Under the pieces are notes generated by a model, which worked only from the letters and a program-made list of their open reading frames with translations, did no database searches and was not told the origin of the DNA. Positions 52,115 to 64,000 of a DNA stretch of 64,000 bases are shown here, piece after piece. Position numbers and translations under genes: made by a program. Origin of the DNA: JADJRG01 sp964474905. GTDB lineage: Bacteria; Myxococcota_A; Polyangia; Nannocystales; Nannocystaceae. Positions within the stretch are counted from its first letter, which is position 1; every line of letters starts with the position of its first letter. The stretch is from assembly GCA_964474905.1 (NCBI GenBank), contig CAYYUP010000005.1, positions 62,001-126,000 on the forward strand. Direction: 5' to 3'.

Positions 52115-53593
52115 TTATGTCTCTTTCGCCAGGTCATCTGGCGCAGGAGCATCGTCGGTTCCGGCATGTTCATCGGCTCCGACGGTTTTGTCGACCGGGA
52201 CCCAGGACACGCCTGCACCTGTCTGCTCATCGCCCTCTGCGCTTTCGCGATCCCTTGAGCTGCCGCGACGGCGCCGCCTCGACTGCAGCACCAACTCGGA
52301 GTAATCGAGTTCGCCGAGGGCATCGTCGCTGAGGGCGTCCAGACGGTAGTAGATCGATGCCAGCGGATCACCGTCGCGCACACCCGGCACATCACCGCCC
52401 TCGAAGAGCGCGAGCACCTCTCGCAACCGGATCTGATCCAAGGGACGACCGGGGATGTAGCTCGGCTCCTCGGCGTGCGTATCGAGAAGATAGCCGGCCT
52501 CGACCAGGCGTTCGACGATGTTCGAGATCCGCGCAAGACCGATCTGATAACGGGCCTCGAGTTGGGTCACCGTCGAACCGGTGTGCCGGAGGTCAAAGTG
52601 ATCCGCGACCGCCAGGACCAGACGCGCTGCGACCCGCCCCGCGCCGACCTCACCGACGCCGACCTTGCGCACGCTTGGATGCACATAGCCATCGTGGGCA
52701 ACCACTGGTAGGTGCTGGACGACGTAGGCGATCTCGGAGCCGAGCAGCACAAGCAGCCACGAGACGTAGGTCCACACCGTAAAGACCGGCAGGATCGCCA
52801 GCGATCCGTAGACGCTCTCGTAGTTGGCAATCACCGAGATGTAGGCCGCAAAGCCCCGCTTGCCGATCTCAAAAAGCAGCGCCGCGATGACCCCCCCGGT
52901 GATCGCCGGTCGCCAGCGAACAGGCGTCGCCGGCATGAATCGGTTGACCAGGACCATCGCGATGCCGGTCGTCAACATCGGCGTGATCGCCAGCGAGATT
53001 TCGTTGACGGCCGAAAAGATCGGCTGTGCCAAGCTGTAAAAAATGACCAGCGGCCCGAGCGTCGCCAGCGTGTAAAACATCGTGAAGCGAGCGACCGTCG
53101 AACGCCGACGATGCACCCGCCAGATCACGTTGAGCGTCTTCTCGAGGGTCGTAAAGAGCAGCGAAGCGATGACCAGAGCGCCGAAGAAACCGACGATGCC
53201 GAGCCGTTCGACGGTAACGTTATGGGCCAGATCGACGATCGCCTGGGCCATTCGATCCGAGCGTTGCGCGTCGGGGATCAGTAGATAGGCGATCTCGCGG
53301 AGGAACTCGCTGCCCCGCTCTTTGCCCATCAGATCAACGCCAGTGAGCAAGAGCCCGGCGACCGGCACCACCGAGAGCGTCGTCTGCAGGGCGAGGCTGG
53401 CCGCGAGACCGGTGCCGCGATCTTCGATAAGCCAGCGACGGATCGTGTAGGTCGAGATCAGCCAGATCCGCCGGATACCGATGACCTCGATCTGCGGCGT
53501 CGTCGGGAAAAGCAGAGCCCGCAGCGCTTTCATTCGCAGGCGCAGGGCGGACGGCGGACTCGCCGGATCGAGGTAGCTGTCGTCGGCGCTCAT
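52115..53593 (-). CDS. YihY/BrkB-family membrane protein with C-terminal winged-helix
   Basis: A 492-residue inner-membrane protein. The YihY (virulence factor BrkB) domain (about 60-330) has six helices, with the family landmarks GLAASLALQTTLSVVPVAGLLL, TLEKTLNVIWRVHRRRS and YESVYGSLAILPVFTVWTYVSW (each shortened here). The C-terminal part (about 335-440) is a winged-helix-like segment (YQIGLARISNIVERLVEAGYLL), followed by an acidic, disordered tail. Function of YihY proteins is not settled (lipid or tRNA-processing links have been proposed). ATG 53593 is chosen: TATCAT lies 14 nt upstream; the open frame extends to 53671. Confidence 0.85.
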   Translation of the reverse strand: MSADDSYLDPASPPSALRLRMKALRALLFPTTPQIEVIGIRRIWLISTYTIRRWLIEDRGTGLAASLALQTTLSVVPVAGLLLTGVDLMGKERGSEFLREIAYLLIPDAQRSDRMAQAIVDLAHNVTVERLGIVGFFGALVIASLLFTTLEKTLNVIWRVHRRRSTVARFTMFYTLATLGPLVIFYSLAQPIFSAVNEISLAITPMLTTGIAMVLVNRFMPATPVRWRPAITGGVIAALLFEIGKRGFAAYISVIANYESVYGSLAILPVFTVWTYVSWLLVLLGSEIAYVVQHLPVVAHDGYVHPSVRKVGVGEVGAGRVAARLVLAVADHFDLRHTGSTVTQLEARYQIGLARISNIVERLVEAGYLLDTHAEEPSYIPGRPLDQIRLREVLALFEGGDVPGVRDGDPLASIYYRLDALSDDALGELDYSELVLQSRRRRRGSSRDRESAEGDEQTGAGVSWVPVDKTVGADEHAGTDDAPAPDDLAKET

Positions 53594-53607
53594 CGTCGGC
53601 TCGGACG

Positions 53608-53613
53608 ATGATA
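53608..53613 (-). promoter_or_regulatory. -10 element (TATCAT) upstream of YihY gene
   Basis: On the minus strand TATCAT is followed by 14 nt and then the ATG at 53593, the same spacing as in front of the 49009 kinase. Confidence 0.45.
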
Positions 53614-53755
53614 GCCGCCCCTCCGAGCCGGCGGATGAAGCTCTCTCTGCGGGATCAGGAACGCGCGGCATGGCTCACTTTGTCGTTGCGGACGGAGCCG
53701 GCGAAGCGCTCGGCATGACCGATGATTCGACCCGCACCACGGGCGGCAACTAGAA

Positions 53756-54520
53756 CTAGACCGGCGCAGCGACCCGCAGACGCGGCGGTTTTTTCTTGGC
53801 CCGGGCTTTCTCTTGTTTGACCGACTCCTTGAGCGGAGCGCAGATCGCATCGAGTTCCTGACGCAGCGCGCCCAGTTCAACTTCGAGCTTTTGCACCCGC
53901 TTGTCCTCGAGCCCGTCGATATCGGGCAGGAGCTCGGCCAGGCGACGCGCGGCGGCGGACGCCTTTTGCACGATCTCGAGCTTGGCCGCGCCCTTGGGCC
54001 GGGGATAGAGCACCGGATCAAAGCGCTTGCGCAGCTCGGCGAGCGGCTTGCCTTCGTCAAATACCGCGTGCCGAACCTCGCGGATGAACTCCTCGGACTC
54101 CGGATTTGCAGGCTCGACCGGGGCCTCTTCGGAGTCCTTTGTCGGCCGCGGCGCGCTCCGGCTGTCGACCTCGCCGACCGCCCGCGAGAAATAATCGACC
54201 GCCTCGTAGCTGGGGATGACCTTGGCAACGCCATCCCACTCGAGAACCTCGGGGGCGTGCGAGCGCAGCGTATGAAAGGAGACCGTCAGCTTGTCGACCG
54301 TCGCCCGCTTGAGCGTCAACTCCTCCGAGCAATACTTGTAAAAGTCGTTGTAGCCCCAGCGAGTAAAGGCCTGCGAGCTTCGGACCTTTGAGAGGGCCTC
54401 TGCGAGCTCGATCCAGGAGCGCTTAAAACGCTGGGTGCGACGCACGACCTCGAGCCGCTCGGCGTCGCCACCGGTGCGCTCAAGGAGCTCCGCGAGGGCG
54501 TCAATTTTCTTGGTTCCCAT
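53756..54520 (-). CDS. Hypothetical soluble protein with coiled-coil end
   Basis: A 254-residue cytoplasmic protein. The N-terminal half (about 1-120; FKRSWIELAEALSKVRSSQAFTRWGYNDFYKYCSEELTLK, shortened) is helical and resembles a helix-turn-helix/DUF-type replication-partition accessory fold, but I do not recognise it. The linker is Glu/Pro-rich; the last 90 residues (KLEVELGALRQELDAICAPLKESVKQEKARAKKK, shortened) form a coiled coil with a basic end. It is divergent from the second kinase with only 53 bp between starts. Start: ATG 54520; TATACG lies 13 nt upstream on this strand. Confidence 0.68.
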   Translation of the reverse strand: MGTKKIDALAELLERTGGDAERLEVVRRTQRFKRSWIELAEALSKVRSSQAFTRWGYNDFYKYCSEELTLKRATVDKLTVSFHTLRSHAPEVLEWDGVAKVIPSYEAVDYFSRAVGEVDSRSAPRPTKDSEEAPVEPANPESEEFIREVRHAVFDEGKPLAELRKRFDPVLYPRPKGAAKLEIVQKASAAARRLAELLPDIDGLEDKRVQKLEVELGALRQELDAICAPLKESVKQEKARAKKKPPRLRVAAPV

Positions 54521-54560
54521 AGCTGAGGGCGCCCGTATAGCACCCCTGGCGCGCCGGTGG

Positions 54561-54566
54561 TACCGT
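54561..54566 (+). promoter_or_regulatory. -10 element (TACCGT) for leaderless start at 54574
   Basis: TACCGT is followed by exactly 7 nt and then ATG. No Shine-Dalgarno sequence is present. The divergent gene's TATACG lies in the same 53-bp intergenic region. Confidence 0.55.
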
Positions 54567-54573
54567 TGCGCAG

Positions 54574-56318
<1,745 letters not shown>

Positions 56319-56471
56319 CTCGCTGGCGACGAAGCAGCTCTCGACGATTGAAAACTGAAAATCCGGGGTCACTCGGCCCCAATGAGAGTTCTACGCGCAC
56401 CTTAGTTGCGGTCGGCGGGCAAGCCCGATAGCGTGCAAAAAGCTGCACTGCGCAGGTCAAGACGGGACGAT

Positions 56472-58403
<1,932 letters not shown>

Positions 58404-59680
58404 CGGCGCGGCCCTGAGTTCAAGCACCGACTATCCCCGGATCCTCGGCACCTACAGCCGCGGCCAGCCGGGCCCACAGGTGCTGGTCACCGGCGGTGTG
58501 CACGGCAACGAACCCTCCGGCGTGATCGCCGTGCGCCGTGTATTGGCTACCCTCGAGGCCGCGCACACACCTTTTAACGGCTCGCTCACCGGCATCGCCG
58601 GCAATCGCAGCGGCCTCGCTCGCGGCGCTCGCTACCTCGACCGCGACCTCAACCGCCGCTGGCTGCTCGATGACATGGTCGCCCTGCTCGGCCGCGATCC
58701 CGCCGAGGACAGCCCCGAGGATCACGAACAGCGCGAACTCCTGCAGCTCTTCGCACCACTGCTCGCCGAAGCCCGTGAGCCGCTGGTCTTCATCGATCTG
58801 CACAGCACCTCGGGCGTCGGCGCACCCTTCTCGTGCATGGCCGACGTGATCCGCAACCGCCGGATCGCCTTCTCCCTCGGCGTCCCGGTGGTACTCGGCC
58901 TCGAGGAGGTGATCGACGGCTCGATGATCGGCTTCCTCTGCGACCTGGGCCACATCGGCGTCGCCATCGAGGGCGGCCAACACGACGAGCCCGCGACTGC
59001 CGACAACCACGAGTCGGCGATCTGGATTTCGCTGGTTGCGGCCGGCTGCTTGCGCGCCACCGATGTGCCCGATCTGGCCGCCCACCATCGGCGTCTCCGC
59101 GACGCCACCCGCGGCCTGCCCAAGGTCATCGAAATCCGCCATCGCCACGTGGTCAACGACGTCGACGAGCCCTATGCAATGCGCCCGGGCTTCACTAATT
59201 TTCAGCCCGTCGCCGCCGATCAGATCGTCGCGAGCGACGCCTCCGGTGAGATCCGCACGCCCGAGCAGGCGCTGATGATGTTGCCCCGCTACCAAAGCCA
59301 AGGCGAGGACGGCTACTTCCTCGCCCGCCCGGTCTCACGCATGTGGCTCGCGCTCTCGGCTGGGCTTCGTCGCTCTCGCATCGATCGTCTGGTGCACTGG
59401 CTGCCCGGTGTACGCCGCGATCCCGATCGTGAGGATCACATGGTGCTCGACCACGAGCGCCCGCGAGCCGTCGAGGTCTTCCACCTCATGGGCTATCGCC
59501 ACCGCCGCTCCGAGGGCAAACGCTTTGTCTTCACCCGTCGCCGCCCTGATGCCACCGGTCTCGAAGACATGCCACAGGCGATGCGACAGCTGCTGGGTCA
59601 GGCCCGCCGCAACACCGAGAAGCTGAGCTAAGGCGCAAGCGGCTAGCGAAGGTGGTATCCTGCGGCCGCGAGATCTGGCG

Positions 59681-60439
59681 ATGCCCTCGACCGCAGGCCT
59701 GCAGCAGCACCACCACACACCCCGCGCGAGGCGAACCGAGTCATCGGATGCGCACTCGCAGGGGACCGCTCGCCGGTGCCCACAGCTTTTGTCCGCGTTG
59801 GCTTCGAGCGCCGTCGTGATGACGCTGAGCATCGGCCTCGCGCTCGGCCCCAGACCCGTGCTCGCAGCGCCCGTGACCTCGGCTGCGCAAAGCTCCGAGG
59901 CCGTCCAAAGCGGCGATCTCAGCAGCGCCCGCGACCTCGCTGTCACTGCCCGCAAGGCCGATCCGAGCCCTGCAAACTGGGCCCGTGAAGCCGAGGCCGC
60001 CACCGCCCTAGGCGACTACGAGCGGGCCATCGCGGCCTGGCAAGGGCACCTCGCCTCGCTCGCAGACGACGCCACAAACGAACGCGAAGCTGCAAACGCG
60101 ACCCTCAAAAAGCTCCGCGCGGAGGCCCGCGGCACCGTCGAGGACGAGCCGGTCTCGAGCCACCGCGTGGAGATCGACGGCGCCCGCGAGAGGCGTATTG
60201 CGGCCCTGTTGCCCCCCGAAAAGCCCAAAATCGAGGAAAAAAAGCCGCCGCCGCCCAAGCCCAAAGAGCGGATCATCAAGAAGTGGTACTTCTGGGTGAC
60301 GGTCGCGGCGATCGCCGCATCGGCCGGAGCGATCACCGGCATCGCGGTGCAGGCCGCCCGCGAAGAGCAAATGGATGACCTCAGCGCCCGCGGCGGGGCC
60401 CTGCCCACAGGCCCCGGCGGCTTTGTGCTCCGCTTCTGA
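59681..60439 (+). CDS. TPR-like membrane protein
   Basis: A 252-residue envelope protein. A hydrophobic segment near 38-62 (LSALASSAVVMTLSIGLALG) acts as signal/anchor. A TPR-like helical stretch follows (about 70-140; AREAEAATALGDYERAIAAWQGHLASLADD, shortened), then a Lys/Pro-rich tract (EEKKPPPPKPKERIIKKW) and a second transmembrane helix (about 206-225). The basic tract before the helix places the C-terminus outside if the TPRs are periplasmic, an uncertain topology. The ATG at 59681 is 19 nt after a TATCCT; later starts are possible. Confidence 0.6.
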   Translation: MPSTAGLQQHHHTPRARRTESSDAHSQGTARRCPQLLSALASSAVVMTLSIGLALGPRPVLAAPVTSAAQSSEAVQSGDLSSARDLAVTARKADPSPANWAREAEAATALGDYERAIAAWQGHLASLADDATNEREAANATLKKLRAEARGTVEDEPVSSHRVEIDGARERRIAALLPPEKPKIEEKKPPPPKPKERIIKKWYFWVTVAAIAASAGAITGIAVQAAREEQMDDLSARGGALPTGPGGFVLRF

Positions 60440-60627
60440 GCGACCTACAAAAACCTGCTCTTGAGGCCATGTTCAAGCGCACCGGCCACTCGCCCGCTCC
60501 TCGCGACCGGCGCTCCAACGTGACCATTTGGACATGGTTCAAAATACAGACTTTATGCGCCCCTACTGACGCTTTTACCCCAACGCTAGGGACACATCAG
60601 AGCACGTTGTACGGCGATCTGAGCGAA

Positions 60628-61824
60628 ATGATAAAACCACGCACAGGCCTCGTAGCGCTCATCTGTACGGCTTTTCTCGGCTGTTCGAACGAGCCCCGAG
60701 AGCGCGCTGAGCCGCCCATTGAGCCGACGATTCTTGTGCCCCTTTCGGACAACGACGTCGATCAAAATAGCAGGAACATCCGCCTCGCCGGCGGCGTTGA
60801 CTTTGACGGGGGGCTGCGAATCGACGGCGTCGTCGTTACTCCCGCCATGATCCGCCCAGGGGAGCCTTTGCAAGTGAAGATGACCGTGCACGGGAGTGCT
60901 CCAGAGTTCCAGGCCCGGCTGAGCCTACGCACCCCCCGGAGTTCTGGACGCGAAGAAGTGCGGGCCCAGAGCCGCAGCTCGGACCCCCGTGATGTGAGTG
61001 TCGATTTTGATCTGGTCGATGGAGATGTCGAGATCGAACTCGACCTGCCCTCGCCCTGGCATCCGGCAACCGCGATCTTAGAGTTCGAACTCACCGATGG
61101 AGAGCACAGGATCGAAGCCCGCCGTGGGGCCCGTAGCGACGATGGCCGGGCCCTGCTCGCGCTGTTGCCAGTCAAACGCGAGCCAACACAGATCACTGCA
61201 GCCCGCGGCGTCGTCGCACTCGACGGCGAGCTGGACGACGCACCATGGGCCCGGACGCCCGCGCTCCTGGTCGAAAGCCTCGACGGCGAGCCCTTTATGG
61301 GGCCACCAACCGAGCTGTGGTTCGCCTGGGATCGCGAGCATCTCTACGCCGCCGCCCGCCTGCCCGACGACGACCTCTGGACCACCTACTCACAACAAGA
61401 CGACCCTCTCTACAAGCAAGAGGTCTTCGAGATCTTTGTCGCCGGCGACACTACGGGTAAGCGATATATCGAATACGAAGTATCTGTCCGAGGGGTCACC
61501 TTTGATGCCCGTTTCCCGACCTACCGCCGCGGCGACGAAGCCTGGGATTCGAGCTGGCGCCAGGCTATCCAAGTCGACGGAACCGTCAACGATGCCCACG
61601 ACCGAGACCGCGGCTGGTCCGTCGAGGTCGCGATCCCCTGGACCGAAATCTGCGAGCAGACCACCCTTACCTGCCCACCTGCGCCCGGCCAACACCTGCG
61701 GGTCAACGCCTTCCGCCTGGACAGACCGGGCCGCAAGGGAGAGACGGTTGCCCTGGCCCTAAGTCCGACCCTCAGACCCGACTTCCACGCCTGGGAGAAC
61801 GCCGCTGTGCTGGAGCTCCGTTGA
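60628..61824 (+). CDS. CBM9-like sugar-binding lipoprotein
   Basis: A 398-residue lipoprotein. The signal peptide TGLVALICTAFLGC ends in a lipobox. A first beta domain (about 30-190) is followed by a carbohydrate-binding family 9-like domain (about 190-398): ARGVVALDGELDDAPW, TELWFAWDREHLYAAARLPD, EVFEIFVAGDT, and the closing GWSVEVAIPWTEI match the DOMON/CBM9-like fold often seen in secreted bacterial glycan binders. ATG 60628 is chosen because the longer frame (from 60469) precedes the signal peptide with an unlikely 53-residue stretch. The stop overlaps the CAP-domain gene start as TGATG. Confidence 0.75.
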   Translation: MIKPRTGLVALICTAFLGCSNEPRERAEPPIEPTILVPLSDNDVDQNSRNIRLAGGVDFDGGLRIDGVVVTPAMIRPGEPLQVKMTVHGSAPEFQARLSLRTPRSSGREEVRAQSRSSDPRDVSVDFDLVDGDVEIELDLPSPWHPATAILEFELTDGEHRIEARRGARSDDGRALLALLPVKREPTQITAARGVVALDGELDDAPWARTPALLVESLDGEPFMGPPTELWFAWDREHLYAAARLPDDDLWTTYSQQDDPLYKQEVFEIFVAGDTTGKRYIEYEVSVRGVTFDARFPTYRRGDEAWDSSWRQAIQVDGTVNDAHDRDRGWSVEVAIPWTEICEQTTLTCPPAPGQHLRVNAFRLDRPGRKGETVALALSPTLRPDFHAWENAAVLELR

Positions 61825-63566
61825 TGTCGACGCGCATACCCGCTTACGCCTCTGCCCTCAAAATCCTGCTGCTGCTCGGGGCCACGGGGCTCGCCTGCGC
61901 AGGACCCTCGTCGTCGGCCTCGCCCCGCTCCAAAGGTCAGACCGCAAAGGTCTTGCCAGAGGGCACGACCGAGGTCAGGCCCGACCAAATCGCCGGTATT
62001 CGCAGCGAGATGCGCGAGGCCAGGCTCGTGACGGCACCCGCCAAGCGCTACGGGGCACCCGCCAAGCACGGGCTAAACGCCGGCGAACAACGCCTGCTGA
62101 AGGCCCTGGAGGGTCGAGGTCTGCGTCACGAACCAGGCCTCAGCCGAGTCGCCCGCGAGCTCGCCCGCACCGCGCCCGATCGCTTTAATATGCCGAGCGC
62201 GTTGATCGACGGGCTGATGAGCTGGGCCGGCATGGTCGAGCCACCGCCGCGGATCGGCATTGTCGAGGTCGAAGCACCTTGCGACACTAAACCCGAGACT
62301 CTCGGCTGCAGCGAGGCGATCACTGCGCTCGCCGGACAGCTGCAGGTGCTCGGCAAGAGTGCGGGCGAAGGCGGCGACGATTGGGTCGGCGTCGGCATCC
62401 ACCGCGGCGACGACGGCATCTCTCGCTTCATCATCGCCCGCACCGAGCGCACGGTCGTGCTCGAGCCGATGCCCGTCGAGGTCGCCAAAAAAGCGACAAC
62501 CGTGCTCAAAGGTCGACTGCTCGGCGGTCGCCAACATGCCCGCGTCGAGGTCGTCGATCCCGACGGAAAATGGCAGCAAGTCACAGTCCGCGGCGGCAAG
62601 ACCACAGGTGCCCGCTTCTCCGCCGAAGTCCGCTGCCTGGGGACGGGCGCCCATCGCATCGAGGTCATCGCGGACGGACCGCACGGCCCCGAAATAGCCG
62701 CAAATTTCTCGGTCTACTGCGGGGCTCAGGCGCCGCGCACCGTTACCTATCTGGTGGAGCACGTCGATCCGGGCATCGACGTCGCGGCGGTCGAGCGAGC
62801 AAATTTTAATGCTGTCAACCAGGCCCGCAAGCGCGGCGGACTGCCCCCTCTGCGCTGGCATAACGGCGCCGCTGCGATCGCTCGAGCACACAGCCAAGAC
62901 ATGGTCAGCAATGGCTTCCTCGGCCACCGTTCACCGACCACCGGCATGGCCGGTGAGCGCTTCAAACGAGCGGGCCTCAGCGCGGCCATCCTGCGCGAGA
63001 ACGTCGGCCGCGGCTACGGACCGGTGACCATCCACGGGGCGCTCATGAACAGCCCTGGCCATCGGATCAACATACTCGCAGAGGACGTGCGCATGGTCGG
63101 TATCGGCGCGGTAATCGGCGAGCCTGAGTCGACTGCAGTCGGCGCGCCGCGACCGATCTTCATCACCCAAAACTTCCTGACGCTACCAGAAGCCGCGCCC
63201 GACGATCCCGTCGCCGAGCTGCGACGCAGAGTCGATGCGAGTCGGCAGCGAGCTAGCCTACCCCGGGTGATCTGGGATCCAAGTCTCGATCCGATGGCCC
63301 AACGCCTCGCCGATGGCATCGCCCGCGGCGACGAGAGCCGGGCTCGCAAGGCCCTGGGCACCGAATTCCAGGCCAGCTCCTACGCGGCGATCAAGACCCA
63401 GCAGATCATCGCCGAGGACTTCTCTGCGTTCTCTGATCTCGATTTTTGGCGCCCGCGAAACGTCGCCGACGGCGTCGGTCAGGGCATCGCAACGATCCGA
63501 ACAGGACCCAAAAAGGGCTCGATCCTGCTAATCGTGATTCTCGCGGACAAGAGCCCCTCGCCATAA
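61824..63566 (+). CDS. CAP-superfamily (SCP/PR1) lipoprotein
   Basis: A 580-residue exported protein. The signal peptide ends in GLACAG, a lipobox-like site with Cys near residue 25. A long N-terminal region (about 40-300) contains a helical segment and a small beta domain (VEVVDPDGKWQQVTV). The CAP domain follows (about 315-430): NFNAVNQARKRGGLPPLRWH, AIARAHSQDMVSNGFLGHRSP and HGALMNSPGHRINIL include the two conserved His and the Glu region of SCP/PR1 proteins. A second CAP-like half (about 450-575) appears to be a diverged repeat (DPSLDPMAQRLADGIA). Start: ATG 61824, overlapping the CBM9-like gene stop. Confidence 0.82.
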   Translation: MSTRIPAYASALKILLLLGATGLACAGPSSSASPRSKGQTAKVLPEGTTEVRPDQIAGIRSEMREARLVTAPAKRYGAPAKHGLNAGEQRLLKALEGRGLRHEPGLSRVARELARTAPDRFNMPSALIDGLMSWAGMVEPPPRIGIVEVEAPCDTKPETLGCSEAITALAGQLQVLGKSAGEGGDDWVGVGIHRGDDGISRFIIARTERTVVLEPMPVEVAKKATTVLKGRLLGGRQHARVEVVDPDGKWQQVTVRGGKTTGARFSAEVRCLGTGAHRIEVIADGPHGPEIAANFSVYCGAQAPRTVTYLVEHVDPGIDVAAVERANFNAVNQARKRGGLPPLRWHNGAAAIARAHSQDMVSNGFLGHRSPTTGMAGERFKRAGLSAAILRENVGRGYGPVTIHGALMNSPGHRINILAEDVRMVGIGAVIGEPESTAVGAPRPIFITQNFLTLPEAAPDDPVAELRRRVDASRQRASLPRVIWDPSLDPMAQRLADGIARGDESRARKALGTEFQASSYAAIKTQQIIAEDFSAFSDLDFWRPRNVADGVGQGIATIRTGPKKGSILLIVILADKSPSP

Positions 63567-64000
63567 GCACGCACGACCCTAAAGACCGGTTAAGCGCTGC
63601 GATCGTACCCGCCAACGAGCCCGAGCCATCCGCTGCACTCGATCAACCAGACGCAGCGAACCCTGGCCGCCGCGGATGAGACCGCAGCTTTGCCCAGCGG
63701 TCATTCAGAGCCAAAAAAAGATAATCTCGATGGGCAATTATATGATCATATAATTGCTTACCTACCGGCACCCTCTCGATCGCAAGAGCTGCAAATCATG
63801 CATGCAGACTTCCCCCCAAGGCCTGCTTCTCGCAGAAGTGACACATCCGTCGCACTATAGTTGCACCGTTTGCGACGATTTCTTCCCCAGAACCTGTAGA
63901 ACACCTTCGCAGGCTCACCAGCGCTCGGTATGCTTCTTGCTCTTGTTGGCGCCTGAGCGCCGTGGCCCTCCACGACCCCCGCGGCCAGGGCCGCATTCGC
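63567..64000. other. 3' intergenic region with AT-rich palindrome
   Basis: This 434-bp stretch to the end of the window has no supportable gene. It holds the perfect 24-bp palindrome at 63734-63757 and an ACTATAGT palindrome near 63855. It may be the control region of a gene outside the window. Confidence 0.5.
63734..63757. promoter_or_regulatory. Perfect 24-bp AT-rich palindrome
   Basis: The half GCAATTATATGA is followed by its exact reverse complement TCATATAATTGC. It is strikingly AT-rich for this genome. The length fits an operator for a dimeric or tetrameric regulator; no gene using it lies within the window. Confidence 0.65.

Overview
The window is a GC-rich chromosomal segment, most likely from a myxobacterium (Myxococcota, probably Nannocystales such as Enhygromyxa, Plesiocystis or Nannocystis relatives). 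The grounds are a secreted M36 protease ending in a MYXO-CTERM-type tail after Asp/Thr-rich repeats, a lipoprotein with Myxococcus-type Cys-rich disulfide repeats, two long Ser/Thr protein kinases, FHA-domain fusions, many lipoproteins with low-complexity linkers, and G/C-dominated third codon positions. This is inference from sequence features only. There are two 100-N assembly gaps (30119-30218, 55798-55897). I see no rRNA, convincing tRNA, CRISPR array, insertion sequence or prophage.

Layout. 1-4.6 kb: a small membrane protein, an FHA-TM-LysM-MepA murein endopeptidase fusion, a polytopic membrane protein and an unknown protein. 4.6-5.0 kb: an intergenic island with several perfect hairpins. 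5.0-10.6 kb: a CDF metal exporter, a type II SQR-like flavoprotein joined to an HprK-like kinase, then a histidine phosphatase and a PPP-like phosphatase. 10.7-24.9 kb: secreted M36 protease, PmtA-like methyltransferase, TonB-type protein, ThyX, PlsX, alpha/beta hydrolase, TPMT-like methyltransferase, a TENA/PqqC-fold protein divergent from a short hybrid-cluster protein, and an NCS1 transporter. 24.9-30.0 kb, minus strand: a five-gene partner-switching signalling module (degenerate regulator, STAS-methyltransferase fusion, sensor SpoIIE phosphatase, GHKL ATPase, STAS protein). 30.2-39.0 kb, minus strand: mutL-miaA-accA-rhomboid-like-Suv3-like helicase, partly with 4-bp overlaps. 39.2-46.7 kb: FHA-GGDEF cyclase, class B PBP, TPR/barrel protein, and an AI-2E/PEGA/secreted-protein operon. 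47-64 kb: a fibrinogen-like lipoprotein, two Ser/Thr kinases, a YihY-family protein, a GCS2-CBS ligase overlapping an AstE/AspA-type hydrolase, and a CBM9-like lipoprotein coupled to a CAP-domain lipoprotein.

Two cross-cutting observations matter for annotation. First, at least nine genes carry a TANNNT hexamer exactly 6 or 7 nt upstream of the start codon and no Shine-Dalgarno sequence, the signature of leaderless transcripts; this moves several start codons (notably the 2512-3561 gene, thyX and mutL). Second, the 55.8-kb gap sits between two copies of the same 16-mer; collapsing them restores one in-frame kinase gene, so that gap probably contains no missing sequence. Intergenic terminators, palindromes and repeats are listed where seen.
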